A DNA stretch of 64,000 nucleotides from Clostridiales bacterium. Its GTDB lineage: Bacteria; Bacillota; Clostridia; Christensenellales; Pumilibacteraceae. Made by a program: the position numbers and the translations under genes. The stretch covers positions 33,395 through 97,394 of the forward strand of contig SVHU01000009.1 in the NCBI GenBank assembly GCA_015055625.1, in the 5' to 3' direction. Within the stretch, counting starts at the first letter, position 1. Each line of letters begins with the position of its first letter. Under the pieces are notes generated by a model. That model saw nothing but the letters and a program-made list of their open reading frames with translations, did no database searches and had not been told where the DNA came from. This document shows positions 40,056-49,671 of the stretch, piece after piece.

Positions 40056-43028
40056 ATGGCAAAGAAAAGAAGCTTTAAAAGAGCTTTAATCATGGCAATT
40101 CTTTCTATGGTTGTATGCCTTTCGATGTTTGCTGGAACAACGTTCGCGTGGTTTACCGACTCTGTTACAAGTTCTAACAACATAATAAAGGCAGGAAACT
40201 TGGATGTTGAACTTTATTATCAGGCTCAAGGTCAGACAACCTGGGGAAAAGTAACCGATGACACGAATGTGTTCACAAGTACACTTTGGGAGCCCGGACA
40301 TACCGAAGTTATCAAGCTTAAGGTTGCAAACGAGGGAAGTCTTGCTCTTAAGTATCAGCTTGGCGTACACGTAGCACACGAGGTAGGATCTATCAATAAG
40401 TATGACAAAGCTTTTAATCTTTCCGACTTTATTAAGTATGGAATTGTTGAGGGAGAACAGACTTATGCGAACCGTGACGAGGCTATTGAAGCAGTAGAAG
40501 CATCAGCAACTGCTCTTAATGCTGAGTATAATTCTGGAACCGTTAAGCTTTTAAAAACAGAAGAAAAGATTGTAACAATGGTAGTATATATGCCTACAAC
40601 GGTTGGCGACGAGGCAAATGCAAAAACAGGTGAAAACGTTCCTACTATCAATCTTGGACTTGACTTGTTCGCAACACAGGTAGATGCGGAATTTGATAGC
40701 TTTGACGACAAGTATGATGAGAACGCTCCATATCCTGTAAGCATTACCGTATCTAAGAACGTTACCACAGACAGTAGCAATCAGCTAACTGAAGCGGTAA
40801 ATATTACTTACGCAAATACTGCTTCGGCAATCTCTAACGTAGAAGTTGTTGTGCCTGAAGGCGCGCAAATCAAAGATGGCGAAACTCAGCTTTCTTTGAA
40901 GATTGAAGAAAAGGATGAGGTTGACGAGGGAGTTGCTGTACAAATGAATTCTAATCAGACGGCAACAACCTATGAAATTTCGCTTGAAGGAATTGATGTA
41001 AACAATGATAAAGAAATAGAAGTTGCTCTCTTTATCGAAAAGGGACTTATCGACGTTGCGCTTTATCATGATGATGTTGTAATTCCCAGTACTTACGTAG
41101 CAGAAACAGGTAAACTTACTTTCTCTACCAAAGGATTTAGTCCCTTTACCGTAGTTTCTACCGCAAAAGTTTTTGCAAGTGGTGACGGAACTGTGGAAAA
41201 TCCTTACATTATTAACGAGCCTAGCGATTTGCTTAATATTTCTAAGTATTACCACGAGTACAAGTACTATAAGGTAGCTGACGGCGTTGAAGCTCTCGAT
41301 TTGACAGGAATTGGCGAAATCAGCCTTTATGGTAGCTTTGATGGTAACGGTGTAAAAATTTCCAACCTTACTACCTGTCTTTTTGTATGTGTTGGTAAGC
41401 CAGACGAAGCTAAGGAAATTAAGATTTCTAATATGGACGTTACAGTTAATACAACTAACGGTCGCGCATTGGTAAGAAATATTTACAACCCTGGTGAAAC
41501 CATTTTTGAAAATGTGTCAATGCACGGTTATATCGAAGGTTCGTACAATATGGGATCTTTCTATAACTATGGTACAGCAAATCATGGTAGTAGCGACGGA
41601 TCTGACTATACCGTATCCTTTATAAATGCTAAGTCCGACGTAACCCTTGTTTGTACGACTGGTAACGCAATCGGTGGTATGTTAGGACACGGTTATGAGG
41701 GAGCAAATTACACGCTTTCTATTAATATGGATGAAAATTCTAGTTATAGTGGAAAGATGTATACTACGGGTACTGCAACCTGTTATCAAGTAATGGCTAT
41801 GTGTTCTCATTCTACCTACGTGTTTAACGGCGCAGAAGTAAGCAGATACGAAAAGACTTATCCTTCTACCAAACTTACCGTAGCTACACCCACAAAGGGA
41901 GAGGATGGCTATTACGTAGCTCCTGTTGACGGTGTTGATCATTACGTAGTTTACCTCAATGCTCAGATTACGGCTTATGATAATAACGGAGTTAAGATTG
42001 ACAATCTTGCAGGAATGACTGGAATTCTTGGAAGTAACACGATTACCACTGGTTTTGATAACAAGATTTTCGATAGTTTCAATTCTGCAAAAATTGTTAA
42101 TGGCAATGACCACGAATATGGTTACGAATTAAAAGACGGGGCTCTTACCGTATATTCGGGTAGAACTCAAAACTATGCATCGGGTTGGATAACTCTTCAG
42201 GTTAACCAGTATGATGCAGAAGGCGTTCTTCTTGCAACAGGAAACCTTAGAGTTTATGAGATTAATGAAGTAGCTACGGAAAATAAGCTTATAGAAGCTA
42301 TTGCAAACGGCAAAAGCGTTGTTCTTACATCCGATATTGCCTTGACTAACAATATTGAAATTAAAACAGGAAGTATTGTTACTCTTAACTTAAACAAACA
42401 TAAGCTTAGCTATGCAAATACCGAGGCTAAAGCAAGCTGTGCAATTAACAATTTAGGCGAGCTTACCATTATGGATGGAACTGTTACTTACCAAGGTGTG
42501 GGCGATACAAGTTATGGTTATGGTACTAACACAATCAATAATTCTGGTAAATTGGTAATTGACGGAGCTACTCTTATAAATACAACAGCGGTAGGATCTA
42601 GTAATGTAATTGACAATGCTCCTGGAGCTAGCCTTATTGTAAACGATGCTACAATTACAGCAGAATTGATTGCAATTCGTGTTCGTGATGGCGCTAATGC
42701 AACCATCAACAGCGGTGTTGTTTCTGGTAAGCGCGCTGCTCAGGTTCACTTGATTCATAATAATAAGCAAGCGACGTCTTTGATAATTAACGGTGGTACG
42801 TTTAATGGAAATGGAGATCAGGCTATTTATTCTTATGCATACGGCGGATGCTCTCATGCAAACACCACAATAACCATTGCTGGTGGAGTATTTAACGGTA
42901 ACGTTTCCTTTGGCGGTGGTAACAAGAACGATATCGAAACCGTTAGTGTTACTGGTGGTACTTTCAACGGTGATTTAGGCAGATATCTTGCTAACGATGG
43001 CTGGGAAGATATTGCTAAGCCACAGTAA
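40056..43028 (+). CDS. Large exported protein with SipW/TasA-type signal sequence and beta-helix repeats
   Basis: 990 residues. The N-terminus (KKRSFKRALIM, a hydrophobic core, then GTTFAWFTDSVTSSNN at about 27-42, followed by IIKAGNLDVELYY) is the SipW-dependent signal of TasA/camelysin proteins, which are cleaved by a dedicated ER-type signal peptidase and often form fibres. A TasA-like domain spans about 44-220. After 380 come repeats such as NGELTIMDGTVTYQG and INGGTFNGNGDQAIY, typical of a right-handed beta-helix. No LPXTG or membrane anchor is seen at the end. No sipW or tasA gene is adjacent. RBS AGGAGG. Confidence 0.85.
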   Translation: MAKKRSFKRALIMAILSMVVCLSMFAGTTFAWFTDSVTSSNNIIKAGNLDVELYYQAQGQTTWGKVTDDTNVFTSTLWEPGHTEVIKLKVANEGSLALKYQLGVHVAHEVGSINKYDKAFNLSDFIKYGIVEGEQTYANRDEAIEAVEASATALNAEYNSGTVKLLKTEEKIVTMVVYMPTTVGDEANAKTGENVPTINLGLDLFATQVDAEFDSFDDKYDENAPYPVSITVSKNVTTDSSNQLTEAVNITYANTASAISNVEVVVPEGAQIKDGETQLSLKIEEKDEVDEGVAVQMNSNQTATTYEISLEGIDVNNDKEIEVALFIEKGLIDVALYHDDVVIPSTYVAETGKLTFSTKGFSPFTVVSTAKVFASGDGTVENPYIINEPSDLLNISKYYHEYKYYKVADGVEALDLTGIGEISLYGSFDGNGVKISNLTTCLFVCVGKPDEAKEIKISNMDVTVNTTNGRALVRNIYNPGETIFENVSMHGYIEGSYNMGSFYNYGTANHGSSDGSDYTVSFINAKSDVTLVCTTGNAIGGMLGHGYEGANYTLSINMDENSSYSGKMYTTGTATCYQVMAMCSHSTYVFNGAEVSRYEKTYPSTKLTVATPTKGEDGYYVAPVDGVDHYVVYLNAQITAYDNNGVKIDNLAGMTGILGSNTITTGFDNKIFDSFNSAKIVNGNDHEYGYELKDGALTVYSGRTQNYASGWITLQVNQYDAEGVLLATGNLRVYEINEVATENKLIEAIANGKSVVLTSDIALTNNIEIKTGSIVTLNLNKHKLSYANTEAKASCAINNLGELTIMDGTVTYQGVGDTSYGYGTNTINNSGKLVIDGATLINTTAVGSSNVIDNAPGASLIVNDATITAELIAIRVRDGANATINSGVVSGKRAAQVHLIHNNKQATSLIINGGTFNGNGDQAIYSYAYGGCSHANTTITIAGGVFNGNVSFGGGNKNDIETVSVTGGTFNGDLGRYLANDGWEDIAKPQ

Positions 43029-43083
43029 TAAGTAAGCTTATTTGTAGTGACTATTAAAACTAAGAACAAAACCGAATAGAAAC

Positions 43084-43121
43084 AAAAAACTTCCTTAGCG
43101 TAAGCTTTGGGAGTTTTTTTA
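43084..43121 (+). terminator. Terminator between the surface protein gene and the convergent AraC gene
   Basis: AAAAAACTTCC pairs with GGGAGTTTTTT; the loop contains a short AGC/GCT stem. It could serve both strands. Confidence 0.8.
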
Positions 43122-43131
43122 TGTAAAAAGT

Positions 43132-43986
43132 TTAGTTTTTAATATTCTTTTTATATTGAGTAGGAGTGATATTTTTGACGGATTTGAAGACTTTTGAAAA
43201 GTAGCTTAAATCGTTAAAGCCACAGCTTATCGCGGCTTCGGTTACCGTTGCGTTTTTTATTTGCATATCATAGCACGCCTTTTCTATGCGTAGCTCATTG
43301 ATGTAATTGATGGGCGTTTTTGAAGTGTAGTTATAAAAAATTCTACACAGGTATTTTTCGTTCATATTGGCTTTTTGAGCAAGGTCGGTAAGCGAAATAC
43401 GTTCGCTGTAATGCAAGTCGATATAGTCCAGCAGTATGCTCATAATCTCTCTTTGCGCGCTATGCTTGGACGCAGTTTTGTTTTGGACGTAGCCTTCCAT
43501 ATAAAGATTGGCGATAATATCGTATAGAGTGCTATACACGGTAAGCTCATAGTATGGGGCTCTATGTCTTAGCGCGTTACATAGCTTGTCTACGGATGCG
43601 TACAAGGGCGAGCTTGTGTTTTTCAGGAAGCAGTTTATTTCCTTTTGCGCAGATACTATGGGCGAAATGTATTTTTCCATAGAGTCTTGAGTTTGTTTTC
43701 TTAAAATGTTAAGGTCGAGAACAATGCATTCGTACGAGCAGTTTTGCGGAACTCCTCTATGAATACATCCACCGTCTACAAAAAGCACGTCGCCCGCGTT
43801 CATAATTTTTTCCACGTTGTCCACGTGCGCCCAAAATCTACCGTCCAGTACTCTGATTATCTCTAATTCGTTGTGCCAATGCGCTTCCATAACGTATTGG
43901 TGATAGTCGGGCGTAACGTAATAGTAGCTTATTGGAAAGCCGGGTTCTCCTCGGCGTTTTTTTTCGATATAGTCCGAATATTTCAT
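43132..43986 (-). CDS. AraC-family transcriptional regulator, probable fucose-gene activator
   Basis: 284 residues. An N-terminal cupin (HWHNELEIIRVLDGRFWAHV near 36-55, DVLFVDGGCIHRGVP near 66-80) would bind the inducing sugar. A double HTH fills the last 100 residues (ISLTDLAQKANMNEKYLCRI, then TVTEAAISCGFNDLSYFSKV). It is divergent from fucI, and the fucI promoter carries an upstream element repeated before the fucosidase operon. Control of both is inferred from position and the shared element. A GGAT ribosome site lies close to the ATG. Confidence 0.88.
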   Translation of the reverse strand: MKYSDYIEKKRRGEPGFPISYYYVTPDYHQYVMEAHWHNELEIIRVLDGRFWAHVDNVEKIMNAGDVLFVDGGCIHRGVPQNCSYECIVLDLNILRKQTQDSMEKYISPIVSAQKEINCFLKNTSSPLYASVDKLCNALRHRAPYYELTVYSTLYDIIANLYMEGYVQNKTASKHSAQREIMSILLDYIDLHYSERISLTDLAQKANMNEKYLCRIFYNYTSKTPINYINELRIEKACYDMQIKNATVTEAAISCGFNDLSYFSKVFKSVKNITPTQYKKNIKN

Positions 43987-44044
43987 ATCCTTTTTCCTTG
44001 TGTTTTAAGTGACTTTTGTTTTAGTTTGTAACTTTTATAAAACA

Positions 44045-44073
44045 AGTATAGCACGTTTTATGTGAATATTCAA
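44045..44073 (-). promoter_or_regulatory. Promoter of the AraC-family gene
   Basis: Minus strand: TTGAAT (44073-44068), 17-base spacer, TATACT (44050-44045). Confidence 0.78.
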
Positions 44074-44110
44074 CCTGTTTTTAATATTTGCTCAAAATTA
44101 TAAAAAATTC

Positions 44111-44180
44111 AAAAAAAGTGACGATTATTATAATTTTTTCCATAAAAATACAAGCTTTTATTAAAAAAGTGTGGTATAAT
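44111..44180 (+). promoter_or_regulatory. fucI promoter with the shared upstream element
   Basis: AAAAAAAGTGACGATTATTA at 44111, TAATTTTTTCC, ATACAAGCTT over the -35 position, GTGTGG, and TATAAT at 44175-44180. It matches 22803-22873 in order and spacing. The lack of a good -35 suits activation by the adjacent AraC protein. Confidence 0.7.
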
Positions 44181-44221
44181 AAATTTATACTTATAAATTT
44201 AAGATTATAATGGAGGAGAAT

Positions 44222-46021
44222 ATGGCTAAAAACAGACTTATCGGAGATTATCCCGTAATCGGAATCCGCCCCACTATTGACGGAAGACGCGGACCGCTTA
44301 AGGTAAGAGAGTCGCTCGAAGAGCAGACTATGAATATGGCAAAAAGCGCGGCTAAACTTATTGAGGAAAATCTTAAGTATTCTAACGGCGAAAAGGTTAA
44401 GGTTATTATTGCCGATACCACTATCGGAAGAGTAGCGGAGGCTGCTGCATGTGAGGAGAAGTTCAAAAAGAACGGTGTAGATATTACGCTTACCGTAACG
44501 CCTTGCTGGTGCTACGGTTCTGAAACTATGGATATGAATCCCAACACTATAAAGGCGGTTTGGGGATTTAACGGAACGGAAAGACCGGGCGCTGTATACC
44601 TTGCTTCCGTGCTTGCATCCCACGCTCAAAAGGGATTGCCTGCGTTTGGAATTTACGGTAAAGACGTAAAGGATTGCGACGATACAGAGATTCCTTGCGA
44701 CGTTAAGGAAAAGATTTTGCGTTTTGCGCGTTCTGCCGTTGCTGTTGCTACTATGCGCGGAAAGTCGTACTTGCAGATAGGTTCTATCTGTATGGGTATT
44801 GGCGGATCTATAATCGATAGTAACTTTATCGAGGACTATCTTGGTATGCGTGTTGAAAGCGTTGACGAGGTAGAGATTATCCGCAGAATGAGCGAGGGTA
44901 TTTACAACGAGGAAGAATATCAAAAGGCGCTTGCGTGGGCTAAGAAGTACTGCAAGGAAGGCTTTGACAAAAACCCCGAAAATCTTCAGAAGACAAGAAA
45001 ACAAAAGGACGAAGAGTGGGAGTTTGTTGTAAAGATGATGGTTATCATCAAAGACCTTATGAACGGAAACCCCAATCTTCCCAAGGGACGCGAGGAAGAA
45101 ATGGTTGGACATAACGCGATTGCTGCAGGTTTTCAAGGTCAGCGTCAGTGGACGGATTTTTATCCCAACTGCGATTTTGCAGAGGCTATGCTTAATACCT
45201 CGTTTGACTATGAGGGTGCAAGAGAGCCATATATTTTGGCAACCGAGAACGATGTTCTTAACGGTTTGGGAATGTTGTTTATGAAGCTTCTTACAAACCG
45301 TCCTCAGATGTTTGCTGACGTCAGAACATGCTGGAATGCAGAGTCTGTTAAGCGTGTTACAGGTTATGATATCGAGGGTAAGGCTAAGGATGCTAAGGGA
45401 TTTATTCACCTTATAAACTCGGGCGCGTGCTGTCTTGACGCTAACGGTGAAGCAAAAGACGAAAACGGTAACGCTGTTATGAAAGAATGGTATAACGTCA
45501 CCGAAAAAGATATTAACGCCATTATGGAAAACAGTACTTTCAACTATGCGGATCTTGGATATTTCCGTGGCGGTGGATTCTCGTCCAGATTTGAAACTAA
45601 GGCGGAAATGCCTGTTACCATGATTAGACTTAACCTTGTAAAAGGTCTTGGTCCCGTGCTTCAGATAGCGGAGGGTTGGACTGTACATCTTCCCGAAAAA
45701 GTGTCCGATACACTTTGGAAGAGAACGGACTATACCTGGCCTTGTACTTGGTTTGCGCCTCGTCTTACAGGCAAAGCACCTTTTACAAGCGCGTATGACG
45801 TTATGAATAACTGGGGTGCTAACCACGGCGCAATTTCTTACGGTCATATTGGCGCGGATATTATTACAATGGCGTCTATGCTTCGTATTCCCGTTTGTAT
45901 GCACAACGTTGACGACGATAAGATTTTCCGTCCCGCGTGCTGGAATGCGTTTGGAATGGATAAGGAAGGCGCGGATTATAGAGCGTGCGCAAACTTTGGT
46001 CCCAACTTTAAAAAGGTATAA
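44222..46021 (+). CDS. fucI: L-fucose isomerase
   Basis: 599 residues, full length, from the ATG at 44222 preceded by TGGAGGAG. Active-site residues equivalent to those of the E. coli enzyme are visible: Glu in [10 protein letters not shown], Asp in FADVRTCW and His in SYGHIGADI, which bind the manganese ion. It converts L-fucose to L-fuculose (D-arabinose is also used by the family). No fuculokinase or aldolase gene is adjacent. The shared promoter element links it to the GH29 fucosidase operon 21 kb away. Confidence 0.94.
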   Translation: MAKNRLIGDYPVIGIRPTIDGRRGPLKVRESLEEQTMNMAKSAAKLIEENLKYSNGEKVKVIIADTTIGRVAEAAACEEKFKKNGVDITLTVTPCWCYGSETMDMNPNTIKAVWGFNGTERPGAVYLASVLASHAQKGLPAFGIYGKDVKDCDDTEIPCDVKEKILRFARSAVAVATMRGKSYLQIGSICMGIGGSIIDSNFIEDYLGMRVESVDEVEIIRRMSEGIYNEEEYQKALAWAKKYCKEGFDKNPENLQKTRKQKDEEWEFVVKMMVIIKDLMNGNPNLPKGREEEMVGHNAIAAGFQGQRQWTDFYPNCDFAEAMLNTSFDYEGAREPYILATENDVLNGLGMLFMKLLTNRPQMFADVRTCWNAESVKRVTGYDIEGKAKDAKGFIHLINSGACCLDANGEAKDENGNAVMKEWYNVTEKDINAIMENSTFNYADLGYFRGGGFSSRFETKAEMPVTMIRLNLVKGLGPVLQIAEGWTVHLPEKVSDTLWKRTDYTWPCTWFAPRLTGKAPFTSAYDVMNNWGANHGAISYGHIGADIITMASMLRIPVCMHNVDDDKIFRPACWNAFGMDKEGADYRACANFGPNFKKV

Positions 46022-46056
46022 AAACTAATATACGTATTGAATAAAACGCAACAAAA

Positions 46057-46090
46057 ACAGCCTCTCCGTAATTAGAGAGGCTGTGATTTT
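46057..46090 (+). terminator. Terminator of fucI
   Basis: ACAGCCTCTC pairs with GAGAGGCTGT around CGTAATTA; tail GATTTTTT. Shared with the convergent transporter gene. Confidence 0.88.
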
Positions 46091-46099
46091 TTATTGTAT

Positions 46100-47089
46100 T
46101 TACGCTAGTACCAACATAAAGAATAGCGGAATAGTTGCAAGGGATATCAGGTGAGAAACAAGCGCCATACCTGCAGCAGCGGACGTGTCCTTGCCATAAG
46201 ATGCGGGCACTACTATGGAGTTCAGACCTAACGGCATTGCGGAAACTATCATTATGCATCTAAAGATTACGTCGCCGTTTTCTAAGGATTTGATAGGAAT
46301 GAGCGAGAATACGCCGAACATAATAAGCGGGATAGCGATAAGGCGGATAGCTGATGCGATATATATTCCGGGTTTTTTGAATACCACTTTGAAATTCATT
46401 GTTCCAAACGTTATACCCGTAATAAGCATAGCGATAGGCGACATACAATCGTTGCCTGCTTTTACTACTTGAGTAATGAAGAAGTTTTCGGGAAGGTGGG
46501 GGTAAACGTTGGTAAGACCGAGAATTACGCCGATAATAAGGGCGATAAACATTGGGTTGACAAGGGCTTTGAGCGAAGTGAGGATTTTATTTTGAGCTTT
46601 GCTATTGCCTGTTTTACTTGCTGTATCCTCGCGTTCGGTAAGAATGAACGGTACGCCCCAAACGTAAATAAGAGTCCAAAGAGGAATGGTGAAGATAACG
46701 TATTCGAGCATAATTTCGTGGAAAAGCGCGTCGACAACGGCGTTACCCATAAACCCGAAGTTGGAAAAGCAAAGACCGTATATGTACGCGTTGCGTTCGG
46801 TAACGTTTTTAGTGAGAAGTCGGCTTATAACCAAAACGATAGGAATCATTACGAAAGCAATAGCGAATGATATTACAATGGTGAGCCAGGACGTAGAAAG
46901 ACGCTCTACGGTAAATTCTTCAGTGAACTTGAGTAAAACCATTGCAGGGATAAGGAAGTAGCTTTCAAGTCTTGACAAGATTTTTGCGCTTCCCTCGGGC
47001 AAGATTTTGATTTTAACAAGGATAAAACCGATAAAGATTAGTAGGAACAAAAATCCCATTTGGTTGAACGTGGCTAAAAACAGATTCAT
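46100..47089 (-). CDS. AEC-family transporter
   Basis: 329 residues with about ten hydrophobic helices in two halves, as in the auxin efflux carrier family. Typical pieces: YGLCFSNFGFMGNAVVDALF near 105-124 in the first half and MPLGLNSIVVPASYGKDTSAAAG near the end. Bacterial members move organic acids such as malate or malonate, or other small metabolites. It converges with fucI and has its own promoter, so a fucose role is not implied. The ribosome site AAGAAGG is unusually far from the ATG. Confidence 0.85.
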   Translation of the reverse strand: MNLFLATFNQMGFLFLLIFIGFILVKIKILPEGSAKILSRLESYFLIPAMVLLKFTEEFTVERLSTSWLTIVISFAIAFVMIPIVLVISRLLTKNVTERNAYIYGLCFSNFGFMGNAVVDALFHEIMLEYVIFTIPLWTLIYVWGVPFILTEREDTASKTGNSKAQNKILTSLKALVNPMFIALIIGVILGLTNVYPHLPENFFITQVVKAGNDCMSPIAMLITGITFGTMNFKVVFKKPGIYIASAIRLIAIPLIMFGVFSLIPIKSLENGDVIFRCIMIVSAMPLGLNSIVVPASYGKDTSAAAGMALVSHLISLATIPLFFMLVLA

Positions 47090-47130
47090 AATTAACTTTA
47101 ATTAACCTTCTTTTATGTATTTACGTAAGC

Positions 47131-47159
47131 ATTATACACCTTTACGCAAAAAAAGACAA
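47131..47159 (-). promoter_or_regulatory. Promoter of the AEC transporter gene
   Basis: Minus strand: TTGTCT (47159-47154), 17-base spacer, TATAAT (47136-47131). Confidence 0.7.
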
Positions 47160-47210
47160 ATATTTCAGCATACAAACTGAAAATAGAATATAATTCCAGT
47201 GCGAAGGCGC

Positions 47211-47325
47211 ACACCCAATATGTGTGCTTTAACTAAGAGTGGTTTATATTGGAAGAGGGTGCTTTGGGTGTGAGGTGTATATGAGTTGTTTTTTTGCAGA
47301 CCCACAGTCAATATGTGTTATTTAG
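47211..47325. repeat. Interspersed repeat of the GAAGGCGCACACCCAATAT type
   Basis: GAAGGCGCACACCCAATAT at 47213 followed by GTGTGCTTTAACT is a copy of the element at 5081-5143. A partial second copy (CAGTCAATATGTGTTATTTAGT) lies near 47305. No gene is seen in 47160-47373. The repeat sits just outside the accessory island that begins at 47374. Confidence 0.6.
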
Positions 47326-47373
47326 TTAAGATAAGTTTACGGTATTACAATTCGAGTCCTGAATTCTATATTT

Positions 47374-47390
47374 GGTTAAAAATTTTAACC
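47374..47390. promoter_or_regulatory. Palindromic candidate operator of the XRE gene
   Basis: GGTTAAAAATTTTAACC is a perfect 17-bp palindrome, followed by a GGTTAAAA half-site at 47399, both just upstream of the promoter. Autoregulation by the 47464 product is inferred. Confidence 0.6.
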
Positions 47391-47408
47391 TAAAAACGGT
47401 TAAAATGC

Positions 47409-47437
47409 TTGACAGGTTATTTTTAATTGTGTATAAT
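47409..47437 (+). promoter_or_regulatory. Promoter of the XRE-ImmA pair
   Basis: TTGACA at 47409-47414, 17-base spacer, TATAAT at 47432-47437. Confidence 0.88.
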
Positions 47438-47463
47438 AGTCTTACTAATAGGAGGTGTAAGTT

Positions 47464-47820
47464 ATGGCATACACGAAATTTGCTGAATTTTTGCGAATTC
47501 TCCGTGTCAGGAATCACGAAAATATGGGAGATACAGCAAAACTTCTTGGTGTTAATATTGCATTTGTATCAGCTGTTGAATCGGGGAAGAAAAATGTTCC
47601 TGAAGATTGGGTTGATAAAATTGTACAGCATTATAACTTAAATGAACAAGAGAAAGCAGAACTTATAAGGGCAGTAGAGGATTCTAAAACTATTTCTAAA
47701 ATAAATTTAGTATCTGTCCCAAGTTTCAAAAGACAAGTGGCATTGCAGTTCCAACGCTCTTTTGATGAAATTGACGAAGAAACTGCAAGAAAAATATTGG
47801 AACTTTTAGGAGAAGATTGA
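47464..47820 (+). CDS. XRE-family HTH regulator
   Basis: 118 residues. An N-terminal Cro/CI-like HTH (about 5-60) has NHENMGDTAKLLGVNIAFVS as the DNA-reading part. A short C-terminal helical region follows, ending ETARKILELLGED. RBS TAGGAGG. It overlaps the next gene, an ImmA-like peptidase, by 4 bases. This pairing is typical of phage and integrative-element repressors that the peptidase destroys on induction. It probably binds the palindrome at 47374. Confidence 0.87.
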   Translation: MAYTKFAEFLRILRVRNHENMGDTAKLLGVNIAFVSAVESGKKNVPEDWVDKIVQHYNLNEQEKAELIRAVEDSKTISKINLVSVPSFKRQVALQFQRSFDEIDEETARKILELLGED

Positions 47821-48347
47821 TATTGGATTACGAAACCTACCCTACAAGCAGAGCGAAAGTTCGATTATATGCAAAATTGTTTAGACGTATTTTTGAACTA
47901 TCGCAATGTGGTCCGATAGATCCTCTTATGTTGTTGGATCGTTTAAGTGAGGTTTTTGATGACGTTTTTTATGAAATTGTTGAAAAATCTGAACTTCCTG
48001 ATAATGTTCCGGCAAGATGTATTATGACTAAAAAAGAAGGATTTATTATCCAGATTGCTGATTATGTGTATGAGGGAGCATATGAAAAGAAAACAGGTGG
48101 ATATAGAATGCATATAATGCACGAAATATTACATCCGTATGTCTACAAATTAGGTTTTACGCCTATTTATAGCAGAAGTGTTGAAAATAAAAAAATTCCA
48201 GCGTTCAAGAGTGTGGAATGGATAGTAAAAGCGATGGCGGGCGAAGTTATGATGCCATATGAAGAAACGGCTGATTTGGATGAAATCGACTTAATGATTG
48301 AATATGGTGTATCACAAGATGCGGCACGCGTAAGAAGGAATTACTAA
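47817..48347 (+). CDS. ImmA/IrrE-family metallopeptidase-like protein
   Basis: 176 residues starting at TTG 47817, which overlaps the upstream stop and lies close to AGGAG; a TTG at 47823 is the alternative. The zinc motif HEILH is in MHIMHEILHPYVYK at about 101-105, with a candidate third ligand Glu in AMAGEVMMP, an arrangement usual for the family. Members cleave XRE repressors such as the one encoded just upstream. A switch for the accessory genes that follow is inferred. Confidence 0.83.
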   Translation: MILDYETYPTSRAKVRLYAKLFRRIFELSQCGPIDPLMLLDRLSEVFDDVFYEIVEKSELPDNVPARCIMTKKEGFIIQIADYVYEGAYEKKTGGYRMHIMHEILHPYVYKLGFTPIYSRSVENKKIPAFKSVEWIVKAMAGEVMMPYEETADLDEIDLMIEYGVSQDAARVRRNY

Positions 48348-48372
48348 ACTGAAATATACACAAAGAAAAAAA

Positions 48373-48406
48373 GCACCTAACTGTTGTTGGCGCAACAATT
48401 AAGTGC
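48373..48406 (+). terminator. Imperfect hairpin after the XRE-ImmA pair
   Basis: GCACCTAACTGTTG and CAACAATTAAGTGC pair with two mismatches. It has no T tail, so termination is uncertain; it may be an RNA structure or repeat end. No gene is seen in 48348-48527. Confidence 0.4.
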
Positions 48407-48527
48407 AAAGGGAAATGTATTGCTACACTTCATTCATAAAAGTAGTATAACATTTCCTAAAATTTGTGTCAAGTATATTTTGACGCCAACCAAAGGTTGA
48501 GGTTAATAATTTTTAAGGAGGTGTTAT

Positions 48528-49196
48528 ATGCACTCTATTTTAACGACGCCAAAAATGGCGGAAAGAGACGTTTTTAACTCGTTTTTAGTTAGAAACGCAA
48601 CGTATGACGGGAAAGAAGAAATCCCCCGAATTACGACCAGTAATTTGTTGCCCGAAAAGGTTATATCCTTTTCAAAAGCCAGAAGCAGGAAAGAATACGA
48701 CTCGTGGATACATTTTTATGAGCACGATAGTGTTTTTGAATGTTTATGGAGAAACCCACAAAAATATTTGCCTATTATAAAACGGTATACGGGAATTATA
48801 TCTCCCGATTATAGTTTATACTATGATATGCCTTTAAATATGCAAGTATGGAATACGTATCGTGGTAAAGCCCTTGCCTGTTGGTTGCAAGAAAACGGTG
48901 TAGAAGTAATTCCAAACGTCCGTTGGGGAGATGAACGCACGTTCAAGATTGCTTGTTTAGGGGTGGAGAGTGGTAAGACCATAGCGGTTGGTACACACGG
49001 TTGTATAAAAACGGTTGAAGGTAGAAATATGTTTATTGCAGGCTTTGACTACGTGATAAACAAATTAAAGCCTAAAACAGTAATCGTCTATGGACGTATG
49101 CCGGATAAAATTTTCAATTTAGCAAGAATGCAAGGAGTAAAACTAATCCCGTTTGAAAGCGAATTTAGTTTATCTCACAAAAAGGAGGTAAACTAA
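48528..49196 (+). CDS. DUF4417 protein
   Basis: 222 residues. DUF4417 features are clear: SPDYSLYYDMPLNMQVWNTY near 103-122, NVRWGDERTFKIACLG, VAVGTHGCIK and PKTVIVYG. The domain's function is not known; it occurs mostly in accessory and mobile regions of Firmicutes. AAGGAGG precedes the ATG. The next gene starts 1 base after its stop, so the two are translationally linked and probably work together. Confidence 0.85.
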   Translation: MHSILTTPKMAERDVFNSFLVRNATYDGKEEIPRITTSNLLPEKVISFSKARSRKEYDSWIHFYEHDSVFECLWRNPQKYLPIIKRYTGIISPDYSLYYDMPLNMQVWNTYRGKALACWLQENGVEVIPNVRWGDERTFKIACLGVESGKTIAVGTHGCIKTVEGRNMFIAGFDYVINKLKPKTVIVYGRMPDKIFNLARMQGVKLIPFESEFSLSHKKEVN

Positions 49197-49197
49197 T

Positions 49198-49671
49198 ATG
49201 GGAGCAGGTTATCACGGTGGATTTGGAAAAACAAATGGGGCAAAAAGAAGATTAAATGCTATATGCGCCTCATCTATTTTTGTTGGCAAAGGAGAAGGAG
49301 AAAATCTAAAAATTGCGGCGAAATGGATTAAGGAAGAAAAAGGTTTTACGGATGTTATTGTTCATGGAACACCAGATAGTGCTTCTATTATGGTAAAAGG
49401 CAAATGGACGAATCTCAATCAGAGACAGTTATCTAAAATGTTAAAACACGATAGCGGCTATTCTAAAGGTGCTATAAGGTTAGTATCCTGTAGCACAGGA
49501 AAAAAAGAAAATGGGTTTGCACAAAATTTAGCAAATAAAATAGGCGTTCCTGTAAAAGCACCAACGGATACTTTATGGATTTTGCCAAATGGTAAAATGG
49601 TTGTAGGTAAAAGTCCTTTTAGTAATACGGGAACGTGGAAGACGTATTATCCGGGAGGGAATAAGAAATGA
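49198..49671 (+). CDS. Small candidate effector with GAGYHGGFG start and His/Cys protease-like motifs
   Basis: 157 residues, basic, no signal peptide. It begins MGAGYHGGFGKTNGAKRR, a motif I associate with variable cargo proteins beside DUF4417 genes. The rest shows VIVHGTPDS (His at about 61) and AIRLVSCSTG (Cys at about 100), then GFAQNLANKIGVPVKAPTDT and a final NTGTW-Y-PGG. A His then SCxxG layout resembles caspase/CPD-like cysteine peptidase folds found as polymorphic-toxin domains; this is an inference from motif order. Its stop overlaps the start of the next gene by 4 bases, as in toxin-immunity pairs. Confidence 0.6.
   Translation: MGAGYHGGFGKTNGAKRRLNAICASSIFVGKGEGENLKIAAKWIKEEKGFTDVIVHGTPDSASIMVKGKWTNLNQRQLSKMLKHDSGYSKGAIRLVSCSTGKKENGFAQNLANKIGVPVKAPTDTLWILPNGKMVVGKSPFSNTGTWKTYYPGGNKK

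Noticed and set aside
44081..45904. A 607-codon reading frame on the minus strand
   Set aside because: It is antisense to fucI, lacks a ribosome site and any recognisable domain, and has Ser/Cys/Arg-rich composition typical of a shadow frame.
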